Below are positions 1-8,437 of a stretch of 42,360 nt of DNA, in pieces. Under the pieces are notes generated by a model. The model ran no database searches and had not been told where the DNA came from. It saw nothing but the letters and a program-made list of their open reading frames with translations. Position 1 is the first letter of the stretch; the number at the start of each line of letters is the position of its first letter. The translations under genes and the position numbers were made by a program. Source of the stretch: Roseicella aerolata (lineage in GTDB: Bacteria > Pseudomonadota > Alphaproteobacteria > Acetobacterales > Acetobacteraceae); contig NZ_JAJAQI010000044.1 of the NCBI RefSeq assembly GCF_020523605.1, forward strand, positions 1-42,360, given 5' to 3'.

Positions 1-74
1 CGGCGCCCTGGACCAGTTCCGACGCCCGGCGCACCCCGGCCCTCCGGAGTACGACCAACTCCGGAGCGGACGCG

Positions 75-1961
75 TCATTCCGCGGCCACGCCGCCTGCCG
101 GTCCGCCTTCCGGCAGGCCATTGTACCCACCGGACGCGGCCCGGGCGACCCACGGCGGTGCGGCGTACAGCGCGGCGAAGCCACGCTCCGCTGCGGCGTC
201 GCGCATCGCCCGCGCCGCTCCGGCCGCCCGCGACACTGCGTCCGCGAAGGCTTTCTCCTGCGCCACGAACATGTTCTCGGGGTGGGCCTGATGCCGGTTC
301 GCCCCGACCTGCTCGGCCATCCCCGCCGCCAGGCGCATCCAGGGCAGGAAGTCCGCGGACAGCATGTATCGGCTGGTCCGCATCGGGTGCAGCCAACGCA
401 GCAGCGACGCCGTCCAGGGATTGGTCGTCGCCTGGACCCAGGGCTTCAGGAAGGCGCGGTAGAGGGCGAGGCCGGTCTCGGAGACGGCGCCGACGCGCTC
501 GAAGGCCTCGCGCGGCGGCGGCGCGAAGCGCAGATCCTCGACGGCCCGCGGCTCGAACCGGACGGCCGCCTCTCCCGCTGCCCGATGCGGCTCGCCCGGA
601 GAGCTGCCACCAATCTTCATCTCGTAGAGGCCGGGCGGCAGCGCCTCGATCTCGGCGAGGCTGGCGAGGATCGCCCGGTGCTCGCGCCGCGCCACGGCGG
701 CCGAGACGAAGATACCGAGATGCCCGACATGCGGGTTGATGAGGTAGACTATGCGCTGCCCGGCCGCCTTCAGCGCCTCGGTGCTGTCGTAGACCGCCGG
801 AATCCATCCCAGCGCCTGGTGCGGCGGCGTGATGTCGTCGCCCTCCGAGGCAAAGACCACCAGCGGGTTGCGGATGCGCCGGAGGTCGGCGACGCAGCCC
901 CCGCAGATGCGGAACACCCCCTGCTCGACCTGGTTGCCGATGAAGAGGTTCTCGACGATCGCGGCGATCTCCTCGCGGCCGAGGGAGTAGAAGCCGCCCC
1001 ACCAGCGCTCGAACCGCAGGAAGCGCTCCCGCTCGGTGTCCACCTCGGCGAACAGCCGCGCGTACTTCTCCCAGATGGCCCGCTCCGGCTTCAAGTTCTC
1101 GAAATTGGCGGCGAGCCAGGCGCCGTCGAAGCGCCCGTCGCCCAGGTCGGCCGCGAGCTCGGCGAGCCAGGCGCCACCGAGCAGGCCGCCCGCGAGGCGC
1201 ATCGGGTTCACGCCGGACTCGCCTCCCCAGTAGGAGAGCGGGGAGCCGTTCAGCACGGCGGCCCCGACCAGGCCGCAGCAGTCGGCCGAGAGCAGCGCGA
1301 CGGCCCAGCCAGCCTGGCAATTGCCGTAGAGCACGGGCGGCTTGCCCGGGTGCCGCTCGGCCACCGTCTCGATGAAGCGGCGCAGGGCATGGTGCACGTC
1401 AGCCAGCGTCTGCCCCCGGCAGGGCTCGGGGAAGAAGACGACGAAGTAGACCGGATGGCCCTCCCTGAGCGCCATGCCGACCTCGGACTCCTGCTTGAAG
1501 CCGCCGATGCCAGGGCCGTGCCCGGCGCGCGGGTCGACGACGATGACCGGCGGCTTCGCCGGATCGGGAGCGAGCACCCGGGCCCCATCGGCGGGGCCGA
1601 GGATGCGGAGCAGGGCGTAGTTCGCGGGGTGGGGAAAGGTGCGGGCGTCCAGCACCGTCTCCGAGCGGAAGTCGAGCAGCGGCGGCAGGCCCTGGCGCTC
1701 GTGCTCCAGCGTGTCGTCTGCGCGCTGGCGCAGCGTGTCCCAGAAGAGGATCGACCGCTCCCAGACGTCGCGCTGGTAGTCGAGCAGGTCGGCCCAGGGC
1801 GACAGCGGACCAGGCGATGGGGCGCCAGCCACTCCGACAGAGGCTACGGGCGCCACATCCCGGACAGCGCGGTCACGCTTCTGCTGGTCGCGCCCACACG
1901 CGGCGGCCTCTGACCTCCCCGCTGAAACCTTCGCTGTCGTCACCGTGCCGTCCATGGCCAT
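75..1961 (-). CDS. DUF3141 domain alpha/beta-hydrolase, PHA-synthase-like
   Basis: A 628-residue protein of the DUF3141 family, relatives of polyhydroxyalkanoate synthase (PhaC) in the alpha/beta-hydrolase fold. Residues from about 65 read DYQRDVWERSILFWDTLRQR, the typical family opening. A lipase-like nucleophile box GNCQAGW (Cys in place of Ser, as in PhaC) is followed by an acid in ASEGDDITPPHQ and a late histidine in NPHVGHLG, so a Cys-Asp-His triad is plausible. The substrate is unknown; polyester synthesis is not established for this family. No signal peptide is visible, so it is probably cytoplasmic. GGAGGAG lies immediately upstream of the first ATG and would be better spaced for the second ATG at 1955. 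It is transcribed away from the copper genes and no partner gene is visible. I am confident of the family and not of the function. Confidence 0.9.
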   Translation of the reverse strand: MAMDGTVTTAKVSAGRSEAAACGRDQQKRDRAVRDVAPVASVGVAGAPSPGPLSPWADLLDYQRDVWERSILFWDTLRQRADDTLEHERQGLPPLLDFRSETVLDARTFPHPANYALLRILGPADGARVLAPDPAKPPVIVVDPRAGHGPGIGGFKQESEVGMALREGHPVYFVVFFPEPCRGQTLADVHHALRRFIETVAERHPGKPPVLYGNCQAGWAVALLSADCCGLVGAAVLNGSPLSYWGGESGVNPMRLAGGLLGGAWLAELAADLGDGRFDGAWLAANFENLKPERAIWEKYARLFAEVDTERERFLRFERWWGGFYSLGREEIAAIVENLFIGNQVEQGVFRICGGCVADLRRIRNPLVVFASEGDDITPPHQALGWIPAVYDSTEALKAAGQRIVYLINPHVGHLGIFVSAAVARREHRAILASLAEIEALPPGLYEMKIGGSSPGEPHRAAGEAAVRFEPRAVEDLRFAPPPREAFERVGAVSETGLALYRAFLKPWVQATTNPWTASLLRWLHPMRTSRYMLSADFLPWMRLAAGMAEQVGANRHQAHPENMFVAQEKAFADAVSRAAGAARAMRDAAAERGFAALYAAPPWVARAASGGYNGLPEGGPAGGVAAE

Positions 1962-2222
1962 GCTCCTCCACGCGTGGTGATGTTCGACAGTGGGCCAGGT
2001 GGTCGAGGTCTGGTTTGACGCGGCGCAAGCTCCGCGCGGGGAAACAGTTTGTCACGAATTGGCGGCCCGCTCGGGGGCCTGCGGTGTTGATCACCCGTCG
2101 CACGGGACCTACCAGCGGTGCTGGCGGCGCCTTGTCGGGGTCGCCCTCGGCAAGGAGAGCGACATGGCGCTGAGGCTCACGGCACAACCCCACAGCGGAG
2201 CCAACGGGAGGGTTTCCGGCCG

Positions 2223-2699
2223 GTGAGCGGGCTTGGTCGTCGGACGCTCCTTGCCGTGGCGGTGCTGGCATTGGTGACCGGCCTTGGGGTGGCGGTGCTG
2301 CTGACGACCGGAGACGGCCAGAACCGGGCTGGCAGGGGAGGTGACGCGGCGGCCTTGACGCGCGGTCGGCAGCTGTACGTGCAGCACTGCGCCTCCTGCC
2401 ACGGCGCGGAGCTGGAGGGACAGCCGAACTGGCGCCAGCGCCGGGCGGACGGGCGCCTGCCAGCCCCCCCGCACGACGCCTCCGGCCACACCTGGCACCA
2501 CTCGGACGCGCAGCTCGTCGAGCTGGCCAAGCGCGGTCCCGCTGGCCTCGTGCCCGGCTACGAGACTGACATGCCCGCCTTCGGCGACGTGCTCGGCGAC
2601 GACGAGATCCGCGTCGTCCTGTTCTTCATCAAGAGCACCTGGCCTGCGGAGATCCGCGCGAGGCAGGAGGCGCTTGGGGCAGCGGCCCAGCGGCGCTGA
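2223..2699 (+). CDS. membrane-anchored class I cytochrome c
   Basis: A 158-residue c-type cytochrome. I chose the GTG at 2223 because GGGAGG precedes it by about ten bases and the protein then begins with an uncleaved-looking signal anchor (LLAVAVLALVTGLGVAVLL). Haem attachment is CASCH (C56, C59, H60). The likely axial methionine is M117 in DMPAFGDVLGDDE, and helix C follows as IRVVLFFIKSTWP. The architecture is a single-haem, periplasm-facing electron carrier. The sequence TWHHSDAQLVELAKRG is typical of the small cytochromes found beside copper-resistance genes. The role is inferred only: it could pass electrons from a copper-oxidising periplasmic system. An upstream in-frame ATG at 2118 lacks good codon character and is not favoured. 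Confidence 0.88.
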   Translation: MSGLGRRTLLAVAVLALVTGLGVAVLLTTGDGQNRAGRGGDAAALTRGRQLYVQHCASCHGAELEGQPNWRQRRADGRLPAPPHDASGHTWHHSDAQLVELAKRGPAGLVPGYETDMPAFGDVLGDDEIRVVLFFIKSTWPAEIRARQEALGAAAQRR

Positions 2700-3077
2700 A
2701 CGGGCGTCCTGACTGCGGAACCGGGCGCACGCAGGCAGGGTCGTGACACTCCTGCACATTGATGGTGACCTGGGCGATTCCGAGCCCCGCAGGTCGCGTC
2801 GGATTACATAGTGTTGCTGGCTTCCACGGTCATTGTTCGCGGCGCGTGCAGTGCCGACCTCTCTCGCGCGACGGACCGCTACGTGGCGGCACATGGACGA
2901 CGCGGGCGACAACGTCGGCTGCTCCAAGGCAGCAGGACTGGAGGCGTAGCCCGATGCCAAGGTGCCAAGTCCCGCTCGCGCTCGCCGGTGTGGCTCCAGC
3001 CGCTCCTGGCGGACCAGGTGGCGCGCGGCCCGGCTGCGTCAGGCTCCCGATGTCCCGATGGTGAGGAAGGGAAGTCG
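2700..3077. other. intergenic stretch, no gene recognised
   Basis: Open frames run through this stretch on both strands but have no signal peptide, no recognisable motif and Arg/Pro-rich shadow composition. The last bases include AGGAAGG, which serves as the ribosome binding site of the gene at 3078. I see no clear operator or terminator. Confidence 0.5.
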
Positions 3078-3446
3078 ATGCTCAGACATCTCGTCATTAC
3101 CGCCGCCACCGCTTCGGCGCTCGCAGCCTGCTCCGCGGCGACCCCGAACCTGGCGAGCCATGGCACCGCGCCGGGCGAGGTCTTCGGCCGGGCTCCTGCG
3201 CACCTGGAGAACTCGCCAGGCGGCGGGCCCGAAGTCCATCGTCCGCTGCCGACTCCCGGCACGGGCATCGCGGCGAGTGGCGCCTGGGTGGGCGGAGCGG
3301 GCGAGGGAGGTCCGACGATCGTCCACCAGGGTGGCGGCCGAGGTGGCCTCGGCTCCTCCGCCGGGGGGGCGGTCACCGGCGGCACGGGCGAGGGCGGACC
3401 CGAAGTGCGGCATGGACATTTGGCGGGCGGAACGCTGGCCCGCTAG
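3078..3446 (+). CDS. small Gly-rich lipoprotein, PEVxH-repeat family (member 1)
   Basis: A 122-residue secreted protein of unknown function. The ATG at 3078 is set by the upstream AGGAAGG and by a lipoprotein signal ending in SALAACSAA (lipobox ALAAC). The mature part is almost all Gly/Ala/Pro with spaced acidic-aliphatic-histidine motifs: GGGPEVHR, GGPTIVHQ and, near the end, GTGEGGPEVRHGH. It is clearly paralogous to the gene at 3699, and its C-terminus matches the protein encoded at 7706-8038. No catalytic residues are visible. The regular histidines, in a copper island, suggest metal binding in the periplasm or on a membrane; this is inference. Confidence 0.72.
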   Translation: MLRHLVITAATASALAACSAATPNLASHGTAPGEVFGRAPAHLENSPGGGPEVHRPLPTPGTGIAASGAWVGGAGEGGPTIVHQGGGRGGLGSSAGGAVTGGTGEGGPEVRHGHLAGGTLAR

Positions 3447-3698
3447 ATCCCGAGCCATGGATGTCGCTGGTACGGCAGCGCGTCTTCCAACGAACCGAGG
3501 GAGCACCCGAGCGGCCGGGCGCTTCCGCTTCGATTGGGGAGCGGGTCGGTAGTTCAGGGCATGCCTTGGATGGTCTCGGGCCAGTTGAAGACCGTCAGAG
3601 CGCAATGGCGCTGATGCCCACGACGCGCCCGAGAATGCGGTCCGGATCCAACTTCATGGAATCCGTTCACGTGGCCTAGCGAGAGACGGAGGACGACG

Positions 3699-4067
3699 AT
3701 GAACCGAATGTACAAGTGCATCGCGATCGCCGCCGCAGCGGCGGCGCTGACCGCCTGCACAGCAACGGACCAGGGTTCCATGGACCACAGTACCGCGCCA
3801 GGCCACGCCTCCGGCCAGGCACCGACCCACCTCATGAACGCACCTGGCGGTGGGCCAGAAGTCCACCATCCGGCATCCGGCCCCGGCACTAGGGTAGGGA
3901 CCGCTCGACTGGCGCCGACGGGTGGTGGATCCCCCGAGGTCATCCACGGTGGAACCGGGGTCGGCAGCGCCGGGTCACCATATGGTGGGCAAATCACCGG
4001 TGGCACCGGGGCGACCGGGGGGCCGACGGTCCAGCACGGTCCCGAAACTCCAGCGCGTGCCAACTGA
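3699..4067 (+). CDS. small Gly-rich lipoprotein, PEVxH-repeat family (member 2)
   Basis: A 122-residue paralogue of the 3078 product. GGAGGACGACG precedes the ATG. The signal peptide MNRMYKCIAIAAAAAALTAC ends in lipobox LTAC. The mature region reads SMDHSTAPGHASGQAPTHL, then GGGPEVHHP, GGSPEVIHGG and GGPTVQHGP, in the same order and at about the same spacing as in member 1. It also carries the SMDHS motif that resembles the EMDHxRMGG repeats of members 3 and 4. The two lipoproteins lie in the same orientation 252 bases apart, which suggests tandem duplication. The function is unknown. Metal binding is inferred from the His and Met content and the location. Confidence 0.75.
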   Translation: MNRMYKCIAIAAAAAALTACTATDQGSMDHSTAPGHASGQAPTHLMNAPGGGPEVHHPASGPGTRVGTARLAPTGGGSPEVIHGGTGVGSAGSPYGGQITGGTGATGGPTVQHGPETPARAN

Positions 4068-4281
4068 CGGGAGCCGGTCGAAGTCGCGCCCGTCGCGCCG
4101 GGACGGAGCGGGGGCTCGCGGGCACTGGAAGGCGCCCCGATGCCGCCGGGGCGCCTACGCGTCATTCGGAGCGGGTGACGGGACGGAGTTCCTGGCCATC
4201 ACTCCCGGCCGAGACGGATTCCAGAAGGCACTTGCCTTCCGGGAGAGTTCGCAGCTGCTGCAGCTCTGCGGTGAGTAGCGC

Positions 4282-4767
4282 CTACTGAACCCTGACCTGC
4301 AGTTCGCTGCGCACTGGTGCCGCCTCGCCCGGCACCCGCGCGACCAGCGTCAGGGTCCAAACACCGCTCATCGGCAGGACAGCGTGGACGCGGTAAACGC
4401 CGTTGCCCTCGTCCGCCGCCGGGGTGGGAGGGGGATTGGGCCCCTCGCCCATCCGGGCCGGAAACACGATCGGGGGCGGTGCGCCAAGCCCCGGGGATGC
4501 ACGCGCTGGGGACGAGCCATATTCTCGCGCTTGCGTGTCGGGCCGGTGCATCATCTCGGACTGGTGCTCGTAGACGACGGCCCCGGACACCGGGCGGTTG
4601 TCTGGCAGATGCAGCAGGCGGACCCGAACTTCAGCATTCTGGCTCGGGGGCACCTGCTGGCTCAGGAGTTCAAAGCGGTAGTTTTCGGATTTCGGCGCCG
4701 CGGCGCAACCGGCCAAAGCGGCGGCGAGCGCCATGGTGCACAGCATGTGGACGGCAGGTTTGGCCAT
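4282..4767 (-). CDS. YtkA/FixH-like periplasmic lipoprotein
   Basis: A 161-residue lipoprotein with signal MAKPAVHMLCTMALAAALAGC (lipobox LAGC). The mature protein fits the YtkA-like beta-sandwich: NYRFELLSQQVPPSQNAEVRVRLLHLPDNRPVSGAVV, then a loop with HQSEMMHRPD that could bind metal, then NGVYRVHAVLPMSGVWTLTLVAR. YtkA-like domains are common beside copper genes and are thought to be periplasmic metal or assembly factors; the exact role here is unknown. It is the last gene of the minus-strand run copC-copD-(4851)-(4282). A decayed copy of the same gene lies at 26011-26225. Confidence 0.78.
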   Translation of the reverse strand: MAKPAVHMLCTMALAAALAGCAAAPKSENYRFELLSQQVPPSQNAEVRVRLLHLPDNRPVSGAVVYEHQSEMMHRPDTQAREYGSSPARASPGLGAPPPIVFPARMGEGPNPPPTPAADEGNGVYRVHAVLPMSGVWTLTLVARVPGEAAPVRSELQVRVQ

Positions 4768-4850
4768 CGCTTTCTCCTCCCCGCGGCCCGGTCCGGCGGC
4801 GCCGGGCTCGCTTTCGTTGACCTATGTGTACCTTCGCAGCCGGTGCCTCT

Positions 4851-5360
4851 TCATGGCTGGAAATGCCGATGCGGGAAGGTGGCACGCACCGCCGTGGCAC
4901 CGGGACGCCGCACCTCGACCGTGAGGCGGTAGTAGTCGCGCGGCGGCAGCGTTGCGAAGCCGCCATAGATCGTGGTCCCGTCGAGCGCCATCGGCTCAAG
5001 CGCGATGCGGGTCTCGGGGCTGTGCCGACGGCCGCGAATGGTGGCCGCCACCGCGGCGTCCGTGACGCGTGCGCCGGTCGTCTCCTCGAATACCGCGACG
5101 AGCAGGTGGTGCACGTAGCGGCCCTCCGGCGCGCCGCCGTGCATGCCCTTTCCCGCGTGCTCCGGCGGGTGCCCGCGCACGACGGCGGCCGGGACCACAC
5201 CGAGGTACACCACCAGGTTTCCCGCGCGGCGGAATGTGCCTTCGGGATGTACGGCGCCTGCCTCGTGCGGCACGCTGGTGGACGCCAGGCTGATGACCGC
5301 GCCGAACAGCACGCGGCGGCGCAGAGCGGTGTCCGTGGTAGCTTTCTGAGTGGCGACCAT
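4851..5360 (-). CDS. His-rich periplasmic protein of unknown function
   Basis: A 169-residue secreted protein. I chose the ATG at 5360 because GGAGAAGG sits a few bases upstream; another ATG at 5384 is in frame. The N-terminus is Arg-rich then hydrophobic (RRRVLFGAVISLAS), consistent with export. The mature part looks like a beta-sandwich: NLVVYLGVVPAAVVRGHPPEH, GRYVHHLLVAVFEE, GTTIYGGFATLPPRDYYRLTVEV, ending in TFPHRHFQP. Histidines cluster at HPPEH, YVHH and HRH. It lies between copD and the YtkA-like gene on the same strand, so it is probably part of that operon. I do not recognise the family; a periplasmic copper-binding role is inferred. Confidence 0.68.
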   Translation of the reverse strand: MVATQKATTDTALRRRVLFGAVISLASTSVPHEAGAVHPEGTFRRAGNLVVYLGVVPAAVVRGHPPEHAGKGMHGGAPEGRYVHHLLVAVFEETTGARVTDAAVAATIRGRRHSPETRIALEPMALDGTTIYGGFATLPPRDYYRLTVEVRRPGATAVRATFPHRHFQP

Positions 5361-5578
5361 CACCTTCTCCGTCCGTTTTGTCATTCCCAGTTCGGCGTCC
5401 CTGCGGCGAAACGGGGAGTCCTGCGCCACCGAAACCCTGCCCCTCCGCTGTCGGCGCATGACCCGGGAGGCCGATCTTCCGCATTTCGCATCCTGTGACG
5501 GTGGCATTCGGATGCCACCGCATTCTGGGTGTGTTCCGCGGCCGAGGGACTGGATGGCGGACCTCCCCGCAGTCAGGT

Positions 5579-6472
5579 TCAGCGCACCCCCGGCATGCCG
5601 CCCGGCGAGGTCGAGACCATCTCGGCGGCTGCCCAGAGCACCAGCAGGGCCACGACCGCCTCGGCCGTTACGGAACGCGCCAGCCGTACTCCGCCCTCCG
5701 GAGCGCGGGACGCCAGCGCGGGGGTCAGCCGGAAGCGGTGCCACGCCGCGAAACCCAGCAACACCGCGACCAGGGACAGCTTGGTCAGGAGAGCCCAGCC
5801 GTACCAGGAGCCGAGGAGTTCACCGATGCCGCCCAGGATCCACCAGGCGAGCAGCAGGCCCGCCGCCACCAGCACCGGCACGGCGCCTGCGGCGATGCGG
5901 GCCCAGTCCTCGACCAGGCGGGCCGCCCCCGGGCCGTCCCGGCGCGCCGCCCAGGCGAGCGGCGGCAGGCTGCCGATCCAGTAGGCCGCCACCACCAGGT
6001 GGACCAGCAGCAGCGCGGCCAGCAGCGGCCGCGGGGCGAGCTCGGTGGTGTGGCCGAGCAGCGCGTAGCTGGCGCAGGCCACGACGCCCCCGGTCGCCGC
6101 GACGGCAGCCCAGCGCGACCCCAGGGCGAGCGCCGCCACGAGCAGCAGGCCGATCCCGCCGAGGCCGTAGGACGCGCCAGCGCGCGATCCGAGCACCACG
6201 TCCCAGGCCTCGCGATCGCCGAGGGCCTCCCCGCCCGTGAGCTCCGCCACCTGCGCCGTCAGGACACCGAGCCCGGCGGCGATCCCCAGCAGGGCGGCGC
6301 CCGCCGCCCAGCGGCCCAGCCGACGGGGGTCCACCTCCCGCCGCGTGCCGAACAGCAGCGCGAAGAAGGCGAGGCCCGCGCCGCCGAGGCTGCCTGTGTA
6401 GTAGGCGGCGCGCAGCACCACCGCGACGCCGCCCCAGCCGACCTCCCCCGTCCGGAGCAGGGCGAGGATCAC
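5579..6472 (-). CDS. copD: CopD inner-membrane copper resistance protein
   Basis: A 297-residue polytopic protein of the CopD/PcoD family, thought to move copper across the inner membrane together with periplasmic CopC. I start it at the GTG at 6472, which overlaps the copC stop as GTGA; that implies translational coupling. An upstream in-frame extension into copC is not needed. About eight hydrophobic segments are visible, including AAGAALLGIAAGLGVLTAQV, LLLVHLVVAAYWIGSLPPLAW, VPVLVAAGLLLAWWILGG and LLTKLSLVAVLLGFAAWHRF. The HLVVAAYWIGSLPPL and LLTKLSLVAVLL...H stretches are family hallmarks with conserved histidines. Confidence 0.9.
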   Translation of the reverse strand: MILALLRTGEVGWGGVAVVLRAAYYTGSLGGAGLAFFALLFGTRREVDPRRLGRWAAGAALLGIAAGLGVLTAQVAELTGGEALGDREAWDVVLGSRAGASYGLGGIGLLLVAALALGSRWAAVAATGGVVACASYALLGHTTELAPRPLLAALLLVHLVVAAYWIGSLPPLAWAARRDGPGAARLVEDWARIAAGAVPVLVAAGLLLAWWILGGIGELLGSWYGWALLTKLSLVAVLLGFAAWHRFRLTPALASRAPEGGVRLARSVTAEAVVALLVLWAAAEMVSTSPGGMPGVR

Positions 6473-6858
6473 CGCGCGGCGGTCTCGACCCGGAAGCTTA
6501 CGGTGCCGCCGCCGACGTGACCGTCGGGCGAGGCACCACGCCACTCGATGCGGTAGGCGCCCGGCATCAGCCTGTCCTGCACGGTGGCGCGCACCTCCTG
6601 CACCGTGGCGCCCCGCTCGCCCTCGCGGGCCAGCTTCTTCTCGCGTCCGGCCTCATCCAGCAGCCGCAGGGTCATCACCCGCATCGGCATCTGGAACATC
6701 AGGACGACGGCGGGCGGGGTGCCCCGGATCACCGCGCCGTCGGCAGGCTCGGAATGGTGGAGGTCGGAGTGCGCCAGCGCGGGGCCGGTGGCGGCGAGGC
6801 TCAGGGCGACGGCGGACGCGGCGACGAGGGCACGCCTCCGGGGACGTAAACCAGTCAT
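6469..6858 (-). CDS. copC: CopC periplasmic copper-binding protein
   Basis: A 129-residue CopC-family protein. A signal peptide ends in GPALA, so the mature protein begins with His (H30, HSDLHHSEPADGAVI); this N-terminal histidine is the Cu(II) ligand of the family. The beta-barrel signature follows: PPAVVLMFQMPM, RVMTLRLLDEAG and PGAYRIEWRGASPDGHVGGGTVSFRV. The DGH motif supplies the other Cu(II) ligands. The Met-rich Cu(I) loop of Pseudomonas CopC is largely absent, so this is probably a single-site Cu(II) type. It is followed by copD with a four-base overlap; CopC is thought to hand copper to CopD. Confidence 0.93.
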   Translation of the reverse strand: MTGLRPRRRALVAASAVALSLAATGPALAHSDLHHSEPADGAVIRGTPPAVVLMFQMPMRVMTLRLLDEAGREKKLAREGERGATVQEVRATVQDRLMPGAYRIEWRGASPDGHVGGGTVSFRVETAAR

Positions 6859-6907
6859 GTCGAACCTCGGGTTTGTGTCTGCGGGCCGCCGCGCCGGACG
6901 GCGCGGC

Positions 6908-7404
6908 TCAAGTTATCCAATGGGGTCGACCCGACGCGCCGGGCAAGGCGCGGGGGCCCGTCCGGGGTGTGCCAGCAATACTTCGAAATGTTGGCCCTGA
7001 CGTCGCACCGGCGCAGGCGGTGACGCGGCGCCGCAGCCTGACGACCTCCGCCTCCGGGCCGAGCAGCGTCGGGACGGTGCGCAGCACGACGCGTGCCGTC
7101 TCCGGTCCCGCCTGGCTCACCTCGATCTCGAAGCGGGGCCTGCGTCGCCAGGGGGCCAAGCCCGCAGGCATCCCAAGGCCGTGATGCGGGTGCCCTGCCC
7201 TCCGGAAACCACTTCCAGCCGGAAGGGGTCATCCGCATAGGCGTCGGCCAGGCAGGATGCGAGGCGCGTCGCATTGCCTCTGGTCTCGACCACCGCGGCG
7301 GGCGGGCGATCGCGCAGGTCGGGCGCCCGCACGCAGGCGCCCAGGAGGGGCGGCAGCAGGAGCGCGGCCACGGTGCGAACGCGACGAACTGACCCGGGAA
7401 CCAT
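6908..7404 (-). pseudogene. frameshifted lipoprotein gene of unknown function
   Basis: An ATG at 7404 overlaps the stop of the preceding gene (TGATG), so translation is probably coupled. The first frame has a lipoprotein signal ending LLGAC and reads LASCLADAYADDPFRLEVV then GTRITALG. At about 7168-7172 the sensible sequence moves to another frame and continues RPRFEIEVSQAGPETARVVL, TVPTLLGPEAEVVRLRRRVTAC. Inserting one base there would join the parts into one protein of about 160 residues. Left as it is, the first frame ends at 7117 after 95 residues. The break may be a real mutation or a sequencing error. I do not recognise the family. Confidence 0.6.
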
Positions 7405-7616
7405 CAATGGACGTGCGGCCGGTCCCCCTGGGTGTGGTGGTCGTGCCCCGACGCGGTGGCGGGTGCTGCGGCGGTGGTCTGGGGGCTCCTCCCCAGGCCC
7501 TCGCCGATGGCGTGGGCAGGCACCGAGGCCCGCTCCGTGACCCCCGAGGCTCCGGCGCAGGCCGCCAGCAGACCGCCCGCCGCGGCGAGAAGGAGGCTTG
7601 TCCGCGTCCGCATCAT
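7404..7616 (-). CDS. small His-tailed lipoprotein
   Basis: A 70-residue protein with a lipoprotein signal (LLLAAAGGLLAAC, lipobox LAAC). The mature part is short and ends in a His-rich tail, SGHDHHTQGDRPHVH. There are two adjacent in-frame ATGs at 7616 and 7613. The stop overlaps the start of the next gene by one base, which supports both as real coding sequences of one operon. I do not recognise a family. The tail is a plausible copper or nickel ligand cluster on a membrane-tethered peptide. Confidence 0.65.
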   Translation of the reverse strand: MMRTRTSLLLAAAGGLLAACAGASGVTERASVPAHAIGEGLGRSPQTTAAAPATASGHDHHTQGDRPHVH

Positions 7617-7705
7617 GTGTCCTCCATCCATCAGCGTGGGCGTCCGCCTCGAACGCGGCGCCCACGGAAAGGCGTCTCGGGGGCGCCGACGCCCCGTGGG
7701 CGGTT

Positions 7706-8038
7706 CTAGCCGCGGGACGGCATGCCGTTCTCGTGACCATGCCGCACCTCCGGTCCGCCTTCGCCGGAGTTGCCGACGATCGTGCCGCCGGACGGGCTGC
7801 CGAGGTTGCCGCCGCCCATGCGGCGGTGGTCCATCTCGGCGTTGCCGCTCCCGCCCTGGGGCGTCAGCGTGGGAGCCGGTCCGGTCCGGCGCTGGCCCTG
7901 ACCGCCCATGCGGCTGTGGTCCATCTCGACATTCCCGCCGCCATGCGGCGACAGCGTGGGCTGCGCGAGACCGGGCTGCGCACCGAACAGGATGGCGACG
8001 CTGGCCGCCGCGACGAGTCCGGCAAACTTCCTGCCCAT
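7706..8038 (-). CDS. secreted EMDH/PEVxH-repeat protein (member 3)
   Basis: A 110-residue protein with a Sec signal (MGRKFAGLVAAASVAILFGAQPGLA). The mature protein has two tandem repeats of about 30 residues. Each opens PTLSPHGGG or PTLTPQGGS and ends EMDHSRMGG or EMDHRRMGG. The C-terminus GGTIVGNSGEGGPEVRHGH matches the end of member 1. This protein therefore links the EMDH-type repeats (member 4, at 13356) with the PEVxH-type lipoproteins (members 1 and 2). The paired Met-Asp-His motifs suggest a metal site, but no biochemistry is known to me. It is transcribed in the same direction as the copA and copC clusters. Confidence 0.75.
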   Translation of the reverse strand: MGRKFAGLVAAASVAILFGAQPGLAQPTLSPHGGGNVEMDHSRMGGQGQRRTGPAPTLTPQGGSGNAEMDHRRMGGGNLGSPSGGTIVGNSGEGGPEVRHGHENGMPSRG

Positions 8039-8437
8039 CTTGAGGATCTCCACTTGGCCGCGCACCCGAAACCCGTGCGCCGCTCCCATATTGATGGCCG
8101 CTCGGGGCGGCAGCGGCAACGGCGCACCGCATCCCGGCAAAGCTTTGTCACGCCCGCTCGGCCGCGCGGATCGGACGCTCGGCAGGACCGGCGGGCGCCA
8201 GGCGTCAAGCTGTGTGCCGCAGGCCATTGGGCCCACGCGCGCCGTCTGCGCCGTCTACCTTCGACACTGTCCAGGGGCGCACGGTCGTGGCGCCGCCTCG
8301 CAACGCCTGGAGGACGCGATGGCCCATCTGCCTGGCCAGCGGCGGCATCCGCCGCATCAGCGGCGCGGTGGACAGCGGCACAACTGGGCGGCACAGGCGC
8401 GTCGGGGCAAACCCGGCGCGCCACCGCGCTCGGAGGA
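8039..8437. other. intergenic stretch upstream of the member 3 gene
   Basis: About 400 bases lie between copB and the 8038 gene. Reading frames here are Arg/Ala-rich shadows without signals or motifs. The promoter of the 8038-6908 run is expected here, but I cannot place it with confidence. No MerR-type TTGACC site with a 19-bp spacer is present. Confidence 0.5.

Noticed and set aside
282-1913. 543-residue plus-strand frame opposite the DUF3141 gene
   Set aside because: Shadow composition (Arg/Gly/Leu/His) and no family features.
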